In this document: one piece after another, positions 8,843 through 18,718 of the stretch
Layout of the letters: each line of letters starts with the position of its first letter
Position numbering within the stretch: the stretch's first letter is position 1
Source of the DNA: CAZHHH01 sp052400685
GTDB taxonomy: Bacteria > Bacteroidota > Bacteroidia > Bacteroidales > Marinilabiliaceae
Direction: 5' to 3' (one strand)
Length of the DNA: 43,945 nt
NCBI GenBank assembly: GCA_052400685.1
Contig: JBQTGJ010000026.1
Notes under the pieces: generated by a model
Databases searched by the model: none
The model's input: the letters and a program-made list of their open reading frames with translations, nothing else
Told to the model about the DNA's origin: nothing
Made by a program: the position numbers and the translations under genes

Positions 8843-9290
8843 TTATAACTCTAGATTAAAGCGTCCTTCAAACAAAATACACAACTGCTGGGCTGTTAAC
8901 GCCCGATTGTGCAGCGGCTGAGTCCATTGTTTTTTTGAGATGTTTACAAAAGTTTTTGTCATCCTCCAGTTCGATGTATTCATCTATAAGCATATGTTGA
9001 TGTCTGTTTTTAGGCAACTCCCGCTCGTCAAGGTTGATTTCTTCAAACGAATGATAAAATAACTATTGGTTTTATGCCATCTATAAAGATTTCTAAAATC
9101 AATATAAGTTCTGTCAGCAACTACACCATTCTTGGCAGGGAGTATGATTTCCTTAGCAGCTTTTGCATCGTTGAGTTTGCCATCTGAAAGGTTGATGTAA
9201 ATTGGGAGGCAGCCGTCAAAATCCATTAAGAGGTGGTGCTTTGTTGCCTCTTGTGTCCTTCGGAAGCTCTGCAATTAGGTTGGCAGCCTG
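8843..9290 (-). pseudogene. IS4-type transposase remnant
   Basis: The - strand carries pieces of a DDE transposase in different frames: FRRTQEATKHHLLMDFDG, then VVADRTYIDF with FIIRLKK (frame 9274-8987), then DERELPKNRHQHML in another frame, and finally WTQPLHNRALTAQQLCILF ending at 8843. At least two frameshifts and the missing N-terminus show it is dead. The DFDG and VADR motifs around catalytic Asp residues fit IS4-like elements. Confidence 0.75.
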
Positions 9291-9352
9291 GTTTATTTTC
9301 CTTTATGGTAGTGATACCACATCCGATGTAGAGGAATTAAAGCGACATAAAA

Positions 9353-9388
9353 GCAAAAAAAACGCATCACTTAAAAAGTGATGCGTGT
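9353..9388 (-). terminator. Rho-independent terminator after tRNA-Ser
   Basis: On the - strand the stem ACGCATCACTT/AAGTGATGCGT is followed directly by a run of eight T. It lies about 50 bases downstream of the tRNA gene on the same strand. Confidence 0.85.
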
Positions 9389-9434
9389 AAAAATTCGAGG
9401 AAGCCTGATAGATGCTTAATGTTCAAGCTAAATT

Positions 9435-9520
<86 letters not shown>

Positions 9521-9532
9521 CGAATGCGGTTG

Positions 9533-9561
9533 CAAAAATAGGGGATATATTTTATTTGCAA
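9533..9561 (-). promoter_or_regulatory. Bacteroidota-type promoter of tRNA-Ser
   Basis: On the - strand, TTG, 18 bases, then TATTTTTG fits the Bacteroidota TTTG/TAnnTTTG sigma consensus. The -7 box ends about 12 bases upstream of the tRNA 5' end. Confidence 0.7.
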
Positions 9562-9715
9562 AACTTTTTGTCGGCTTTTTTACGATAAAAAATGAGTTTT
9601 TTTCGTCTGTTTTTAAGCTTTTCGGACTAACTTTTTGCTTTGCAAAGAGTTGGGGTATTAGGGAGAGGTTAACGGCAGGGCAAGATTTTTAACGTGCCCG
9701 GATTGCAGTTCTGTT

Positions 9716-11089
9716 TCATTTCATGCTTGTGAGACTTTTTGCTATTTGTGTGCCTTGTTTAATGCGGTCGGCCATACCTATTCCATCACGAAGATTTCCG
9801 GCCAATATGATACCCGGAAACTGAGTTTCAATTTTCTCAACGGTTTTCAGTCGTTCGCCCGTTGTGATGCCATATTGAGGAATTGCGTACTGGTGTCTGA
9901 AAATTCGAAACAAATCCGGTTTTTCATCGGTAGGGGTTAGCAGCATACATTGTATTTCGGCCATTACCATTTCGCGAATAGTTGCATCGTCGTAGTCAAC
10001 GACTTCAGGTTTGCGCACGCCACCAAGAAAAACGGATAGCAGGGCGCCTTCTTTGGGGGCTCTGTCCTTCAGAAATGAGGAAAGAAACAAAACTCCTAGC
10101 ACATTTCTGTTCTCGCGATAGGGCACCAAACCACCAAAAGCATGAATGGGGATGCCGCGCCATTTTTTAAACCCGACAGCCACTTGTACTACCCGTGCAT
10201 ACGTCAGGTTGCTGATGGTTGCCTTTTCTTCCTGGTTAAGGAAGGGCAGCAGGTTGGGCACTTCATGCGCCCCGGTGGTTGAGATTACGATGGGACTGGT
10301 GAGATGTTCTGTTTTTCCGTCGAGACTATAACTAACCTGATATTGATTGTCTTTGGGGTAAACGGTTAAATCACGACAGTTGAGAATGATATTTTCAGTT
10401 CCAATTTCTTTCACCATGGGAGCCACCAGTTGGTCCAATCCACCGGGGATGGAAAACATCTCTTTGGTTACTTTTTTCTCTTCATCGGATTTTGGTTCTG
10501 CGCTTTTTTTGATGCTGCCTTTTATGAAGCTGCCATATTTTTGTTCCAGGTTATAGAGCTTTGGAAGGGCATAGCGTGTTACCAGTTTTGACGGATCGCC
10601 GGCATATATCCCCAGTATAAATGGGTCAACGGCATAATTCAGAAATGATTGTCCCAGTCTGCGTTTTACCAGTTGGTCCAGTGTCTCATCGGGGTTGGAA
10701 CCGGGTTTGCGAAATGGTTCCAGCAGGATGCGGAATTTATCACGCCATTTAAACAAGGGGGTTGTAATACCCCCTTTGAGGCCCGACGGTAAATCATGCC
10801 AGCGGCCTTTTTTCCATATTAACCGTCGTTTGGCATCTGCATTGGCCGGTTCGTAATGAAAGTCCGGGCCCAATGATTCAAACAGATTTATCACTTCGGG
10901 GTATGAAACCATTCCGGTGTTTGGGCCACTTTCAAAAATAAAGCCATTTTCGCGGTAGGTATGTATCGATCCGCCATAATGGTTCATTCGTTCAATAATT
11001 GTTATGTTCCACCCTGCGCGTTTAAGGTATAATGCTGTGGTTAGGCCGGTAATACCCGCGCCTACTATGACTGCTGATTTGGTATCCAT
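9716..11089 (-). CDS. hemG: Protoporphyrinogen oxidase (HemY/PPOX type)
   Basis: The 457-aa FAD enzyme oxidises protoporphyrinogen IX to protoporphyrin IX, the next-to-last step of haem synthesis. The FAD-binding motif VGAGITGL is at 9-16, followed by IIERMNHYGGSIHT and the substrate-side GPNTGM. The C-terminal FAD motif GNLRDGIGMADRIKQG is present. Length fits the oxygen-dependent PPOX family. hemN lies upstream on the same strand, giving two consecutive haem steps, although a 390-base gap with a repeat separates them. Some annotators would name it hemY. Confidence 0.92.
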   Translation of the reverse strand: MDTKSAVIVGAGITGLTTALYLKRAGWNITIIERMNHYGGSIHTYRENGFIFESGPNTGMVSYPEVINLFESLGPDFHYEPANADAKRRLIWKKGRWHDLPSGLKGGITTPLFKWRDKFRILLEPFRKPGSNPDETLDQLVKRRLGQSFLNYAVDPFILGIYAGDPSKLVTRYALPKLYNLEQKYGSFIKGSIKKSAEPKSDEEKKVTKEMFSIPGGLDQLVAPMVKEIGTENIILNCRDLTVYPKDNQYQVSYSLDGKTEHLTSPIVISTTGAHEVPNLLPFLNQEEKATISNLTYARVVQVAVGFKKWRGIPIHAFGGLVPYRENRNVLGVLFLSSFLKDRAPKEGALLSVFLGGVRKPEVVDYDDATIREMVMAEIQCMLLTPTDEKPDLFRIFRHQYAIPQYGITTGERLKTVEKIETQFPGIILAGNLRDGIGMADRIKQGTQIAKSLTSMK

Positions 11090-11478
11090 TAATTATCTGA
11101 TATTTAAATGCGTCTTCCTTTAATTTGTTTCATTAATAACCTGAACGGTATAAAAAGGGTGATGAACGATTGGTTGCACATGATTTCACCCTGTGGGCAA
11201 AAATTGTGAGGTGTAATTGTCATCACCAAAATCAGGTTAGGCTTTCCCTTTCTATTAAATTAATATAGTGTTTGCCTGAAAACGCCTGTGGTCGATCGGA
11301 ATGTCTGATTTTTGAGACTCCTGACGCTTAGGTTCCCATGCTAACACTAATAGTATTGGGCGTTTGGCTCTAAAGTTTAAATCCGGGGTTGACACAGCTC
11401 GAAAAATGTAAGTTTACTGATGTAAATGACCATTTTGAAAGCAAGCGTAACGTATAAGCTGGATTTTATAGTTAAACA
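11090..11478. other. hemN-hemG intergenic region with core repeat
   Basis: No gene is seen. Bases 11397-11458 hold a copy of the dispersed core repeat (CTCGAAAAATGTAAGTTTAC, GACCATTTTGAAAGCAAGCG). The rest shows no feature I can name. Confidence 0.6.
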
Positions 11479-12852
11479 CTAAATACTTTTAGAGAAACGT
11501 TTATTACCACTATTTAGTTTAGTGTCTAATGTGGCAACAATATTTCGTATTGTAAATCGTCCGGCTTCGGTAATGGTCAGAGCCTCGTCGGTTACTATTA
11601 AAAGACCGTCATCAATAAAGGTCTGCATCTTTTCAGGCCGGTAATCGGTGATGGTTTTTATTTCGTTCTCGCTAGTATTAAGTCGATGGGCTAATTTTTC
11701 CCAATTCAGATAGTTATTGCACATTAGTTCGGTTATTACTTCTCCGGTAATATGCTCTTCGGGCGAAAGGTTATAGCCCCGTTCAATGGGAAATTCTCCT
11801 TTGTTTATAAGGCTGATGTATTCTGTTGTATTTTTTGTGTTTTGGGCATACATACGGTTTAGCTGACTGATGGCCGACATCCCAAAGGCATACACTTGTC
11901 CGGTGGTTTCGCGGGTACAGTACCCCTGAAAATTCCGGTGCAGCATGTGGCTGTTGATCGCAATACTTAACGGGTCGGAGGGTATTGCGTAATGGTCTAA
12001 TCCTATGGGTTGGTAGTCGCTGGTTTGTGTGATGACATCGTGGGCTGCCTCATACATCGATAGTTTGTCGGCCGCATTGGGTAGTCCTAGTTTTTCGAGC
12101 GGTATTTGATGTGGTTTTACCCATGGCACATGCGCGTACGAAAAAGTTACCAAACGGTCGGGCCGAATGGTCAGCGCCTGTGCGATTGTATCCTTAAATG
12201 AAGACACGGTTTGTCCGGGTAAGCCGTAGATGAAATCGAAGTTAACGCCGGCGTGGTGGCTCCGGATTAAGGCTGTAAGCTCTTCTACCGGTAATTTGGA
12301 GGGGTCACGGTGTACGTTTTTTAGGATGTCGTCGTTAAAATCCTGTATTCCCAGACTAATGCGGTTAAAACCCATATCCATCAGCTCGTTTACATATCCG
12401 GTGGTGAGGTAGGCTGGATTACATTCAATGGCTATTTCTGTTGTTTTGCCTATTTTGAATGTCTTGTGAATTAAAGCCATGATGCTACCAATTTGGTTGG
12501 TTGATAAGGCGTTGGGTGTTCCGCCACCCCAGTGAATTTGCGTCACCGGACGGGTTAAATCAATCAATTGGCTAACCATTTTAATTTCCTGCTTAATGGC
12601 GTCTATGTAACTCTCTATAAGCTCTTCTTTTTTTGTTATAAGTGTTGTACATCCGCAGTATAAGCACAGTTTAGGACAAAATGGGATGTGTAGATATAGT
12701 GATATTGCCTGTGGCTCTTTGGCATTTGAGGCTATAATACCTTTTTTGTAATCGTCGGCGGTAAAATCTGTCTTAAAATAGTTGGCTGGCGGATAACTGG
12801 TGTATCGGGGAAGAGGCTGATCGTACTTTTCAATTATTGCTTTGTTTATCAT
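11479..12852 (-). CDS. hemN: Oxygen-independent coproporphyrinogen III oxidase
   Basis: The 457-aa radical SAM enzyme converts coproporphyrinogen III to protoporphyrinogen IX. The cluster motif HIPFCPKLCLYCGC (about 54-67) supplies CxxxCxxC plus the extra Cys typical of true HemN. The SAM-binding GGGTPN motif and the N-terminal YTSYPPA motif that HemN shares (and haem chaperones lack) are present. The C-terminal HemN domain includes RNFQGYCT. It lets haem be made without oxygen and fits an anaerobic or facultative lifestyle. Confidence 0.95.
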   Translation of the reverse strand: MINKAIIEKYDQPLPRYTSYPPANYFKTDFTADDYKKGIIASNAKEPQAISLYLHIPFCPKLCLYCGCTTLITKKEELIESYIDAIKQEIKMVSQLIDLTRPVTQIHWGGGTPNALSTNQIGSIMALIHKTFKIGKTTEIAIECNPAYLTTGYVNELMDMGFNRISLGIQDFNDDILKNVHRDPSKLPVEELTALIRSHHAGVNFDFIYGLPGQTVSSFKDTIAQALTIRPDRLVTFSYAHVPWVKPHQIPLEKLGLPNAADKLSMYEAAHDVITQTSDYQPIGLDHYAIPSDPLSIAINSHMLHRNFQGYCTRETTGQVYAFGMSAISQLNRMYAQNTKNTTEYISLINKGEFPIERGYNLSPEEHITGEVITELMCNNYLNWEKLAHRLNTSENEIKTITDYRPEKMQTFIDDGLLIVTDEALTITEAGRFTIRNIVATLDTKLNSGNKRFSKSI

Positions 12853-13641
12853 TGTGTGCCGTTTAGGTAATGTGTTATATGATTCGGGTAGTGTTTGAGA
12901 AACGCTGGTTTCCGAAGGTTATAGTAGTTGTCGATGTATCTTGAAAACCAATGTTTGGTCAGTTTTTTTGAAACACCAAAAGTAGTAAAAAGGTTTTGTT
13001 TTTTGAAATGGCCGACCTCAATGTCTTTTGATTTCTTTTAGGTTGTTTAGTAGTTCATTAGTGTTTGCCCGAAAATGTTTTCGGCAGATAATACAGCCTG
13101 ATTTTTGAGGCTTGCGAAGTTTTCAACATATGCGCTTTTTGATGTAAATAACCATTTTGAAAACGATGGTAACGAAAGAAATGGCATTTTTCCTGACTTT
13201 GTTTGGCGCCTGTCCCGTAAATTGGGCGTTTGAGCCAGCAAGTTTAAATACAAGGCCTGCGCAACTCGAAAAATGTGAGTTTACTAGTGTAAATGACCAT
13301 TTTGAGAGTAAGCGTAACGCAGTATTTGGACTTGCTGGCCAAACATTATTTATCGTTAAATTTGGTTGGCGTTATACTCAATAAATCATTAAATTTAGTT
13401 TTCACTTACCAATCGTATGATATTTTAAGCTTGTCATTTTTTACAAATCAGGATAAAGTAATGTTAAAATTTGTTTTGATGGTTTTTAAAAAGGGGTATG
13501 CTTTGTTTTTGGGCTAAATTTTGGTATTGTGGTCTAAAAAATACGGGGTGTTCGATTAAAATTGTTAAAAAATTTGATTTTACCTCTGTTCATTGGCTAT
13601 CTTTGCCACTCCTGAATATTAATCTAAATCATAAACTACTA
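12853..13641. other. Intergenic region hemN-amtB with two core repeats
   Basis: About 790 bases lie between two divergent genes. The - strand has TACTTTTG (12977-12984), a possible -7 element for hemN. Core-repeat copies lie at about 13090-13172 (degenerate) and 13250-13325 (good). Frames running into amtB from 13498 lack a signal peptide and look non-coding. No RNA gene is recognised. Confidence 0.55.
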
Positions 13642-14961
13642 ATGAAGAAATTTTTGTTGAGTCTACTTATGATGTTTCTGATTCCATTTGCGGGATTTGC
13701 AGCAGACACAATCCCCATTGACACGGGGGCAACGGCCTGGATGTTAACTTCTACCGCGTTGGTGCTGTTGATGGTACCCGGTTTGGCCATGTTTTACGGT
13801 GGATTGGTTCGTTCAAAGAATGTGTTGGGAACCATGATGCATAGTTTTGCTGCCATGGCGGTTATGAGCGTTATGTGGATGGCGGTGAGTTACAGCATGT
13901 GTTTTGGCAGTAATGTGCTGGGTGGCTGGATTGGCTGGAATTCTGATTACCTTTTTTTAAAGGGTATTGATAATTCGATTCTTGAAGGCGGGGTGCCGGA
14001 GTATGTTTTTAGTATGTTTCAGGGGAAATTTGCTATTATAACGCCGGCTTTGTTGGCGGGTGCCTTTGCCGAGCGTGTCTCTTTTAAAGGTTATTTGGTT
14101 TTTATTACGGTATGGGGCCTTTTGGTCTACAATCCGCTTTGTCATTGGGTGTGGGCTTCTGATGGTTTTTTATATAATTTGGGTGCGGCTGGTGCCATTG
14201 ATTATGCCGGTGGTACCGTGGTACATATTTCAGCCGGTGTAAGCGGCCTGGTGGCTGCCCTTTATATGGGTGGGCGCAGAGGTTATCCACGTACACAGAT
14301 TCGTCCCAGTAATCTGGTTATGACTTTGATTGGTGCCGGGCTATTATGGGTAGGCTGGTTTGGTTTTAATGCCGGAAGCAGTGTCTCCAGTGGTCTGGAA
14401 ACGGCACAGGCACTAACCGCGACACAGGTGGCGGCTGCCAGTGGTGCTTTAGTTTGGCTCTTAATAGAATATTTTCATTTGGGTAAGGCCACCGCACTGG
14501 GTTTTGCCAGTGGTATTTTGGCCGGGTTGGTTGCTGTAACGCCTGCTGCGGGTGTGGTGCAGCCGTATGGTGCTTTGGCCCTTGGAGCAGCGGCTTCGGT
14601 GGTTTGTTATTTGGCAATTATTGTGAAGGATAAACTGGGGTATGACGACAGCCTGGATGCTTTTGGTGTTCATGGTGTTGGTGGTATAGTAGGCGCTTTG
14701 CTGCTGGTGTTTTTTATTCGTGATTCATGGATGGCGAATGCCACGGAAGCTGCAGGTAGTACCTGGACGCTTTGGCAACAGCTGGGGGTTCAGGCGGCAG
14801 CAGTGGGTGTGGCTATTGTTTATGCCGTTGTGGTGACGCTATTAATTTTGTGGGTGATGAAAAAATTTGGCGGTCTCAGAGCAACGCCCGACGAAGAGAT
14901 GGAAGGCCTCGACCGTTCCTTTCATGGTGAGCGTGGTTATGGCATGTTAAATCCTAATTGA
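13642..14961 (+). CDS. amtB: Ammonium transporter (Amt family)
   Basis: The 439-aa channel brings NH4+/NH3 across the inner membrane. I start it at 13642, where MKKFLLSLLMMFLIPFAGFA is a clean signal peptide; the open frame extends to 13498 but is unlike any Amt start. About 11 membrane segments follow. The twin pore histidines lie in NPLCHWVW and AFGVHGVGG, and MVPGLAMFYGGLVR is the Amt signature. A P-II gene lies downstream on the same strand, the usual partner that blocks the pore when nitrogen is plentiful. Confidence 0.95.
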   Translation: MKKFLLSLLMMFLIPFAGFAADTIPIDTGATAWMLTSTALVLLMVPGLAMFYGGLVRSKNVLGTMMHSFAAMAVMSVMWMAVSYSMCFGSNVLGGWIGWNSDYLFLKGIDNSILEGGVPEYVFSMFQGKFAIITPALLAGAFAERVSFKGYLVFITVWGLLVYNPLCHWVWASDGFLYNLGAAGAIDYAGGTVVHISAGVSGLVAALYMGGRRGYPRTQIRPSNLVMTLIGAGLLWVGWFGFNAGSSVSSGLETAQALTATQVAAASGALVWLLIEYFHLGKATALGFASGILAGLVAVTPAAGVVQPYGALALGAAASVVCYLAIIVKDKLGYDDSLDAFGVHGVGGIVGALLLVFFIRDSWMANATEAAGSTWTLWQQLGVQAAAVGVAIVYAVVVTLLILWVMKKFGGLRATPDEEMEGLDRSFHGERGYGMLNPN

Positions 14962-15072
14962 TGTTTGTCTATCATTGGTGTCCGGTAAAAATTTAGAGAA
15001 ATGATTAGAACCCAGCTCCAATGTGCGAGCCAGATATTTTAGAAGATATTGGGGTTGCTTTCCGCCTCAAGG

Positions 15073-15176
15073 AATTTCCGTTAAGAAAATCAATTTTATT
15101 GGCGTAAAGAAATCCGGGCTGTCTGAGCGAAGCGAGTTCCCGGATTTTAGACAATGAAATTGATTTTTAGGAAATT
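15073..15176. repeat. Long palindromic stem-loop in amtB-glnB gap
   Basis: Nested inverted pairs build one stem of about 104 bases: AATTTCC/GGAAATT outside, AAAATCAATTTTATTG/CAATGAAATTGATTTTT in the middle, and ATCCGGG/CCCGGAT around the loop CTGTCTGAGCGAAGCGAGTT. It sits about 110 bases after amtB and has no run of T directly after it. It may be a mobile palindrome or a structured RNA. The surrounding 14962-15393 has no gene. Confidence 0.7.
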
Positions 15177-15393
15177 ACTTGCAGCGGCGGCATTTTTTGT
15201 TTACTTTTTTTTGCTGTAGAAAAAAAGTAAAAGCCCGTGCGGCTTGAGCACTTAAATGGAAAATATATTTTTTACCGGACAATAGTGTTTGTCTATATAA
15301 AGACAACTTCTGCGTAAGCCTTGGATTTGATCATTTTTATCAAGTCGTTGAGTTTTCTTGCTAATACCAGTTAAATTTTAAATCTCAGAAACT

Positions 15394-15744
15394 ATGAAAT
15401 TAATCACCGCAATAATACGTGAATATCAATTGGAAAAAGTACACGAATCGCTTATAAATGCAGGCATCAATCGGATTACCGTAGGACGCGTATCCGGACA
15501 CGGAGTGCAAAAAAGGGAAGAGATGTATCGTGGTAAGCGCATTATGCCAAACCTGACGCCTAAAATGCGCATTGAGATTGCTGTTAACGATGAGTTTGTG
15601 GACGTTGTCATTGAGGCTATTATGAAGGCAGCTCGCTCTTCAGGAAATCATGAAGGTGAAGTGGGAGATGGCAAAATATTTATAACAACGTTGGATGAGT
15701 GTATTCGCATTCGTACCGGAGAACGGGGAAGTAAGGCTATTTAG
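15394..15744 (+). CDS. glnB: P-II nitrogen regulatory protein
   Basis: The 116-aa P-II trimer subunit binds 2-oxoglutarate and ATP/ADP and regulates AmtB. Seen: the P-II start KLITAIIREYQLEKV, T-loop HGVQKREEMYRGKRI with Tyr 45 in the place of the uridylylated Tyr, and C-terminal GKIFITTLDECIRIRTGERG. It follows amtB on the + strand, 430 bases downstream with a large stem-loop between. It may be glnK rather than glnB by function, since glnK is the usual amtB partner; the sequence alone does not decide. Confidence 0.93.
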   Translation: MKLITAIIREYQLEKVHESLINAGINRITVGRVSGHGVQKREEMYRGKRIMPNLTPKMRIEIAVNDEFVDVVIEAIMKAARSSGNHEGEVGDGKIFITTLDECIRIRTGERGSKAI

Positions 15745-15759
15745 TATTTGTCTATAAAG

Positions 15760-15850
15760 TCAACTTCTGCGTTATGCTTGCTCTCAAAATGGTCATTTAC
15801 GGGAGTAAATTCACATTTTTCGAGTTGCGCAAGCCTTGAATTTGAACTTT
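15760..15850 (-). repeat. Core intergenic repeat, inverted copy
   Basis: This is one of the best copies of the dispersed core repeat, here on the - strand. It contains TCAAAATGGTCATTTAC and GCACATTTTTCGAG-like text, with GCTTGC/GCAAGC near its ends as an inverted pair. Weaker copies follow at about 15890-15960 and 16035-16095. Together they fill most of the 15745-16213 gap, which has no gene. Confidence 0.65.
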
Positions 15851-16213
15851 ATAGCTCAAACTCCCGACTTTATGGACAGGCACTGTTCAGAGTCTGTTTG
15901 TGAAGATCAACTTTTGCATTGCACTTGCGTTTAATATGGATTTTTGCGGGAGTAACATTGCGTTTGTTGATATTATAAATGCGTCATATAAATCATTTAA
16001 ATTGAATATTTGGACTTTATAGACAGGTGCACTTTAGCGCTTGCCTATAAAGTCCAATTTTTGTGTTATGCCGACTCTCAACATGTTTTTTGATCTTTTT
16101 AAGCCCTAAACAAATTATTTTATCTGCTACTTGCGATTTTGTGTTAAGTAGTTAAATAGTTGGATTGTATATGTTTGGCATGGTGTCGCACAAAAGCCGG
16201 GTTTCGACTGGTA

Positions 16214-17674
16214 TTAAACCGGAGGTATTGACAGCTGATCGGCTTTATTTGTTATTTTGTTTTTCGCCTTGTTTCTTTGGTCATACCATTGAACTACAAA
16301 CATTAAAAGTATTGAAACGAGTAAACCCGGAACAACAGCATCCAGCTGCCAGGGCATTTCAAGGCCGGTTATTTTTATGAGTAACAAGATGCCACTACCA
16401 CTAATCATAGCGGTTAAAGCAGCTCGCCGCGATGGCTTTTTAAAAATAATAAAACCCAATACCGGCGCCATTAGTCCGCATACCATAAAGGCATAGGAGA
16501 GTAGCATTAGTTCAAGTACAGATGGTATATAGAGCGCTACAATAATGGCCAGAATACCGACTAAAAGGGTCATCCATTGTGACATTTTTAGGGCGTTGTC
16601 CGCATTTTTATATTTGAATAAATCGAGACTTATATTTCCGGAGGCGGCCATCAAACAACTGTCGGCTGTTGATAGTATCGCAGAGAAATAAGCTGCCATA
16701 ATCAATCCTAATGCGCCGACGGGTAACACTTGTTTAAGCATTATTGGCATGGCCGTTTCGCTGTCGGGATTGCTCATGTAGGCTTCCGGAATGACGCCCG
16801 ATAAAAAAGCTGCTTTGGCCAGTAAGCCCAGAAAAACACCCAGAAATGCCATGAACGGATACTCGAACAGACCCGCAATAAACCAGGCCTTTTGCGCTTC
16901 ACCAGCCGATTTGGCGGCGAAGATTCGTTGGTACAACGTCATTCCAATAAACCAGATGGGAATGATGGAAAAGGCCCAGTTGACAATGGTGATCATTTTA
17001 ATGTTATTTAGCTGCAGCATTTCTGCGTCCAGAAATACTTTGGCCGCTTCCCATCCCCCAAGACTTTTTAGGGCGTAGGGTATGCCAATAAGTGATAACC
17101 CGGCCAGTAATATGATCCATTGTATGGTATCGGTGTAAATGACTGCTTTTATTCCCCCCAAAGCCGTATAGATAACTGCTATGGCACCCATCACGATTAC
17201 TGCTTCCGTAATGCTGACTCCCGTGAAGGTGGCGCTGGAGAGTTTGGCGCCTGCCAATACCTGGCTGGCTGTGAATCCCATGTAGCCGATGGCCGATATG
17301 AGAGCTGCCGTTAGTGCCACGGTCTTGCCGTAGCTGTGTTTTAACAGCTCGGGAAAGGTTTGAATTTTATGTGCCAGTCCCGCTTTATGTACCTTCGGGA
17401 TCAGGATGACGGCGGTGAGCCAGGCGCCCACTAATCCGGTAAATAATATCCATGAGCCCGATATCCCCATAACAAAGCCGAGTCCACCAAGTCCTATTGA
17501 AAATCCCCCGCCTACGTCGGTTGCAACGACCGATAACCCCAGATGCCATTTGGTCATCTTTCGGCTTCCCACAAAATAGTCCTCTGTATTATTGTTCTTT
17601 CGGTGAAACCAAAAACCGATCAGCAACATGGTGAGGAGGTAGATAACGATGATTGAGAAATCGATAAAATGCAT
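16214..17674 (-). CDS. Sodium:solute symporter (SSS family)
   Basis: The 486-aa membrane protein has about 13 hydrophobic segments and starts MHFIDFSIIVIYLLTMLLIG. It contains the SSS signatures DYFVGSRKM, WHLGLSVVATDVGGG and TALGGIKAVIYTDTIQW. SSS carriers use the sodium gradient to import sugars, amino acids or vitamins. It lies just downstream of ablB and kamA on the same strand, so a link to lysine or beta-lysine is possible. This is inferred from position only. Confidence 0.9.
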   Translation of the reverse strand: MHFIDFSIIVIYLLTMLLIGFWFHRKNNNTEDYFVGSRKMTKWHLGLSVVATDVGGGFSIGLGGLGFVMGISGSWILFTGLVGAWLTAVILIPKVHKAGLAHKIQTFPELLKHSYGKTVALTAALISAIGYMGFTASQVLAGAKLSSATFTGVSITEAVIVMGAIAVIYTALGGIKAVIYTDTIQWIILLAGLSLIGIPYALKSLGGWEAAKVFLDAEMLQLNNIKMITIVNWAFSIIPIWFIGMTLYQRIFAAKSAGEAQKAWFIAGLFEYPFMAFLGVFLGLLAKAAFLSGVIPEAYMSNPDSETAMPIMLKQVLPVGALGLIMAAYFSAILSTADSCLMAASGNISLDLFKYKNADNALKMSQWMTLLVGILAIIVALYIPSVLELMLLSYAFMVCGLMAPVLGFIIFKKPSRRAALTAMISGSGILLLIKITGLEMPWQLDAVVPGLLVSILLMFVVQWYDQRNKAKNKITNKADQLSIPPV

Positions 17675-17697
17675 TCAACCAATTGTTTTAATGAAGT

Positions 17698-17725
17698 AAG
17701 GGTTTCACGTTGCGTGAAGCCCTTA
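17698..17725. terminator. Stem-loop between ablB and symporter
   Basis: AAGGGTTTCACG and CGTGAAGCCCTT form a strong 12-bp stem with one mismatch and a 3-base loop. It lies just upstream of the symporter start and after ablB. The T-rich tail is on the + strand side, so on the - strand it may act only as partial terminator or processing site. Confidence 0.5.
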
Positions 17726-17769
17726 TCTTTGATTTTTAATTTTAGTGTTTATCCCATAAGTTCCGGTTG

Positions 17770-17875
17770 CTGCTTCGTAAGCCTCATTACTGAGGTTTGT
17801 GTAGCTTTTTGGAAGGTCTGTTTTCTGTTGAAAATGATCGTCATAAAAGCAATCGTAACGCAAAAACCGGGATTT
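17770..17875 (+). repeat. Core intergenic repeat, degenerate copy
   Basis: Pieces of the repeat are visible in order: GTAGCTTTTTGGAAGGT, GAAAATGATCGTCAT, AAAGCAATCGTAACGCA. It fills the space between ablB and the symporter gene. Confidence 0.4.
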
Positions 17876-17890
17876 ATTGACGTACTCTAT

Positions 17891-18718
17891 TTATATTTTT
17901 TTGTACCACACATTCATACTTTCTATTTTCCCGGAAATTTGGGTGTTACGTATTAATGTGCCCGCATATCTGTAACTCTGGTTGTAAAAGGTTTTATTCA
18001 TGGGTAATGAATGCAGGCGTGCAATGGTGTATAGGGTTTTAAAACCATCAGCCGACAGGCTATCTTCCATTAGCGACAACAGGTGGTTGGCCAGTCTTTT
18101 TCCCCTGTGAAGGGGTAATACAGCAAAGTCAGTCATCTCTGCATTTTGTTTCACTGTATTGCATTCGGCTGAGCTAATGCCAACCAACTCGTTGTCATAA
18201 AATGCACCAAAATAGCGCGTGTCATCGGTTTTCATGCTTTTGATCAAAAAAGCCGGATCGAAGATTGGAAATGGATAGGTCGCAAAAACTTTTTTAAACA
18301 CGCTGGCCATTGCTTCGGCATCGGTTTCTTTTAATGGTCGGAAGATATAGCCTTTAACCGGTTCATTTTTAATTGTGCCAACCGGTTTCAGTAATAATTC
18401 CTGAAACGCCATCATCTCAGGTGTTTCGGGCTGACGACGTTCAGGCGTGGTATATTTAACTAAAAATAAGGCATCTTCACGATTGTTATAAAAGCCCGGT
18501 ACTGCGGCTTCAATAATATAGCCTGCGTTGATAAACGAGGGACCATATTTTGCCGGAACTTTAGCAAATAATTTACTGTAATTGTATTCACTGGCCATTT
18601 GATCCAAAATGCCGATGATGGCAGGGAAATCATCCGGATGTAAATCCATCAGATAAACACGCTCACTTCCGTTACCATGCGACAAGGTTGATTTCAGCTC
18701 TTCATTACTCTTCTTCAT
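17891..18718 (-). CDS. ablB: Beta-lysine N-acetyltransferase
   Basis: The 275-aa GNAT enzyme acetylates beta-lysine made by KamA, giving N-epsilon-acetyl-beta-lysine, a compatible solute known from archaea and some bacteria. The GNAT core is in the C-terminal half: FAVLPLHRGKRLANHLLSLM (acetyl-CoA loop), preceded by FGAFYDNELVGISSAE. I start at 18718 (MKKSNEEL) because GAGAGGAAA lies just upstream; an in-frame ATG at 18742 exists. The start overlaps the kamA stop by 14 bases, so the two are translationally coupled. Confidence 0.88.
   Translation of the reverse strand: MKKSNEELKSTLSHGNGSERVYLMDLHPDDFPAIIGILDQMASEYNYSKLFAKVPAKYGPSFINAGYIIEAAVPGFYNNREDALFLVKYTTPERRQPETPEMMAFQELLLKPVGTIKNEPVKGYIFRPLKETDAEAMASVFKKVFATYPFPIFDPAFLIKSMKTDDTRYFGAFYDNELVGISSAECNTVKQNAEMTDFAVLPLHRGKRLANHLLSLMEDSLSADGFKTLYTIARLHSLPMNKTFYNQSYRYAGTLIRNTQISGKIESMNVWYKKI

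Noticed and set aside
13498..13641. Long N-terminal extension of the ammonium transporter
   Set aside because: The added residues are unlike any Amt N-terminus and would bury the clear signal peptide starting at 13642.
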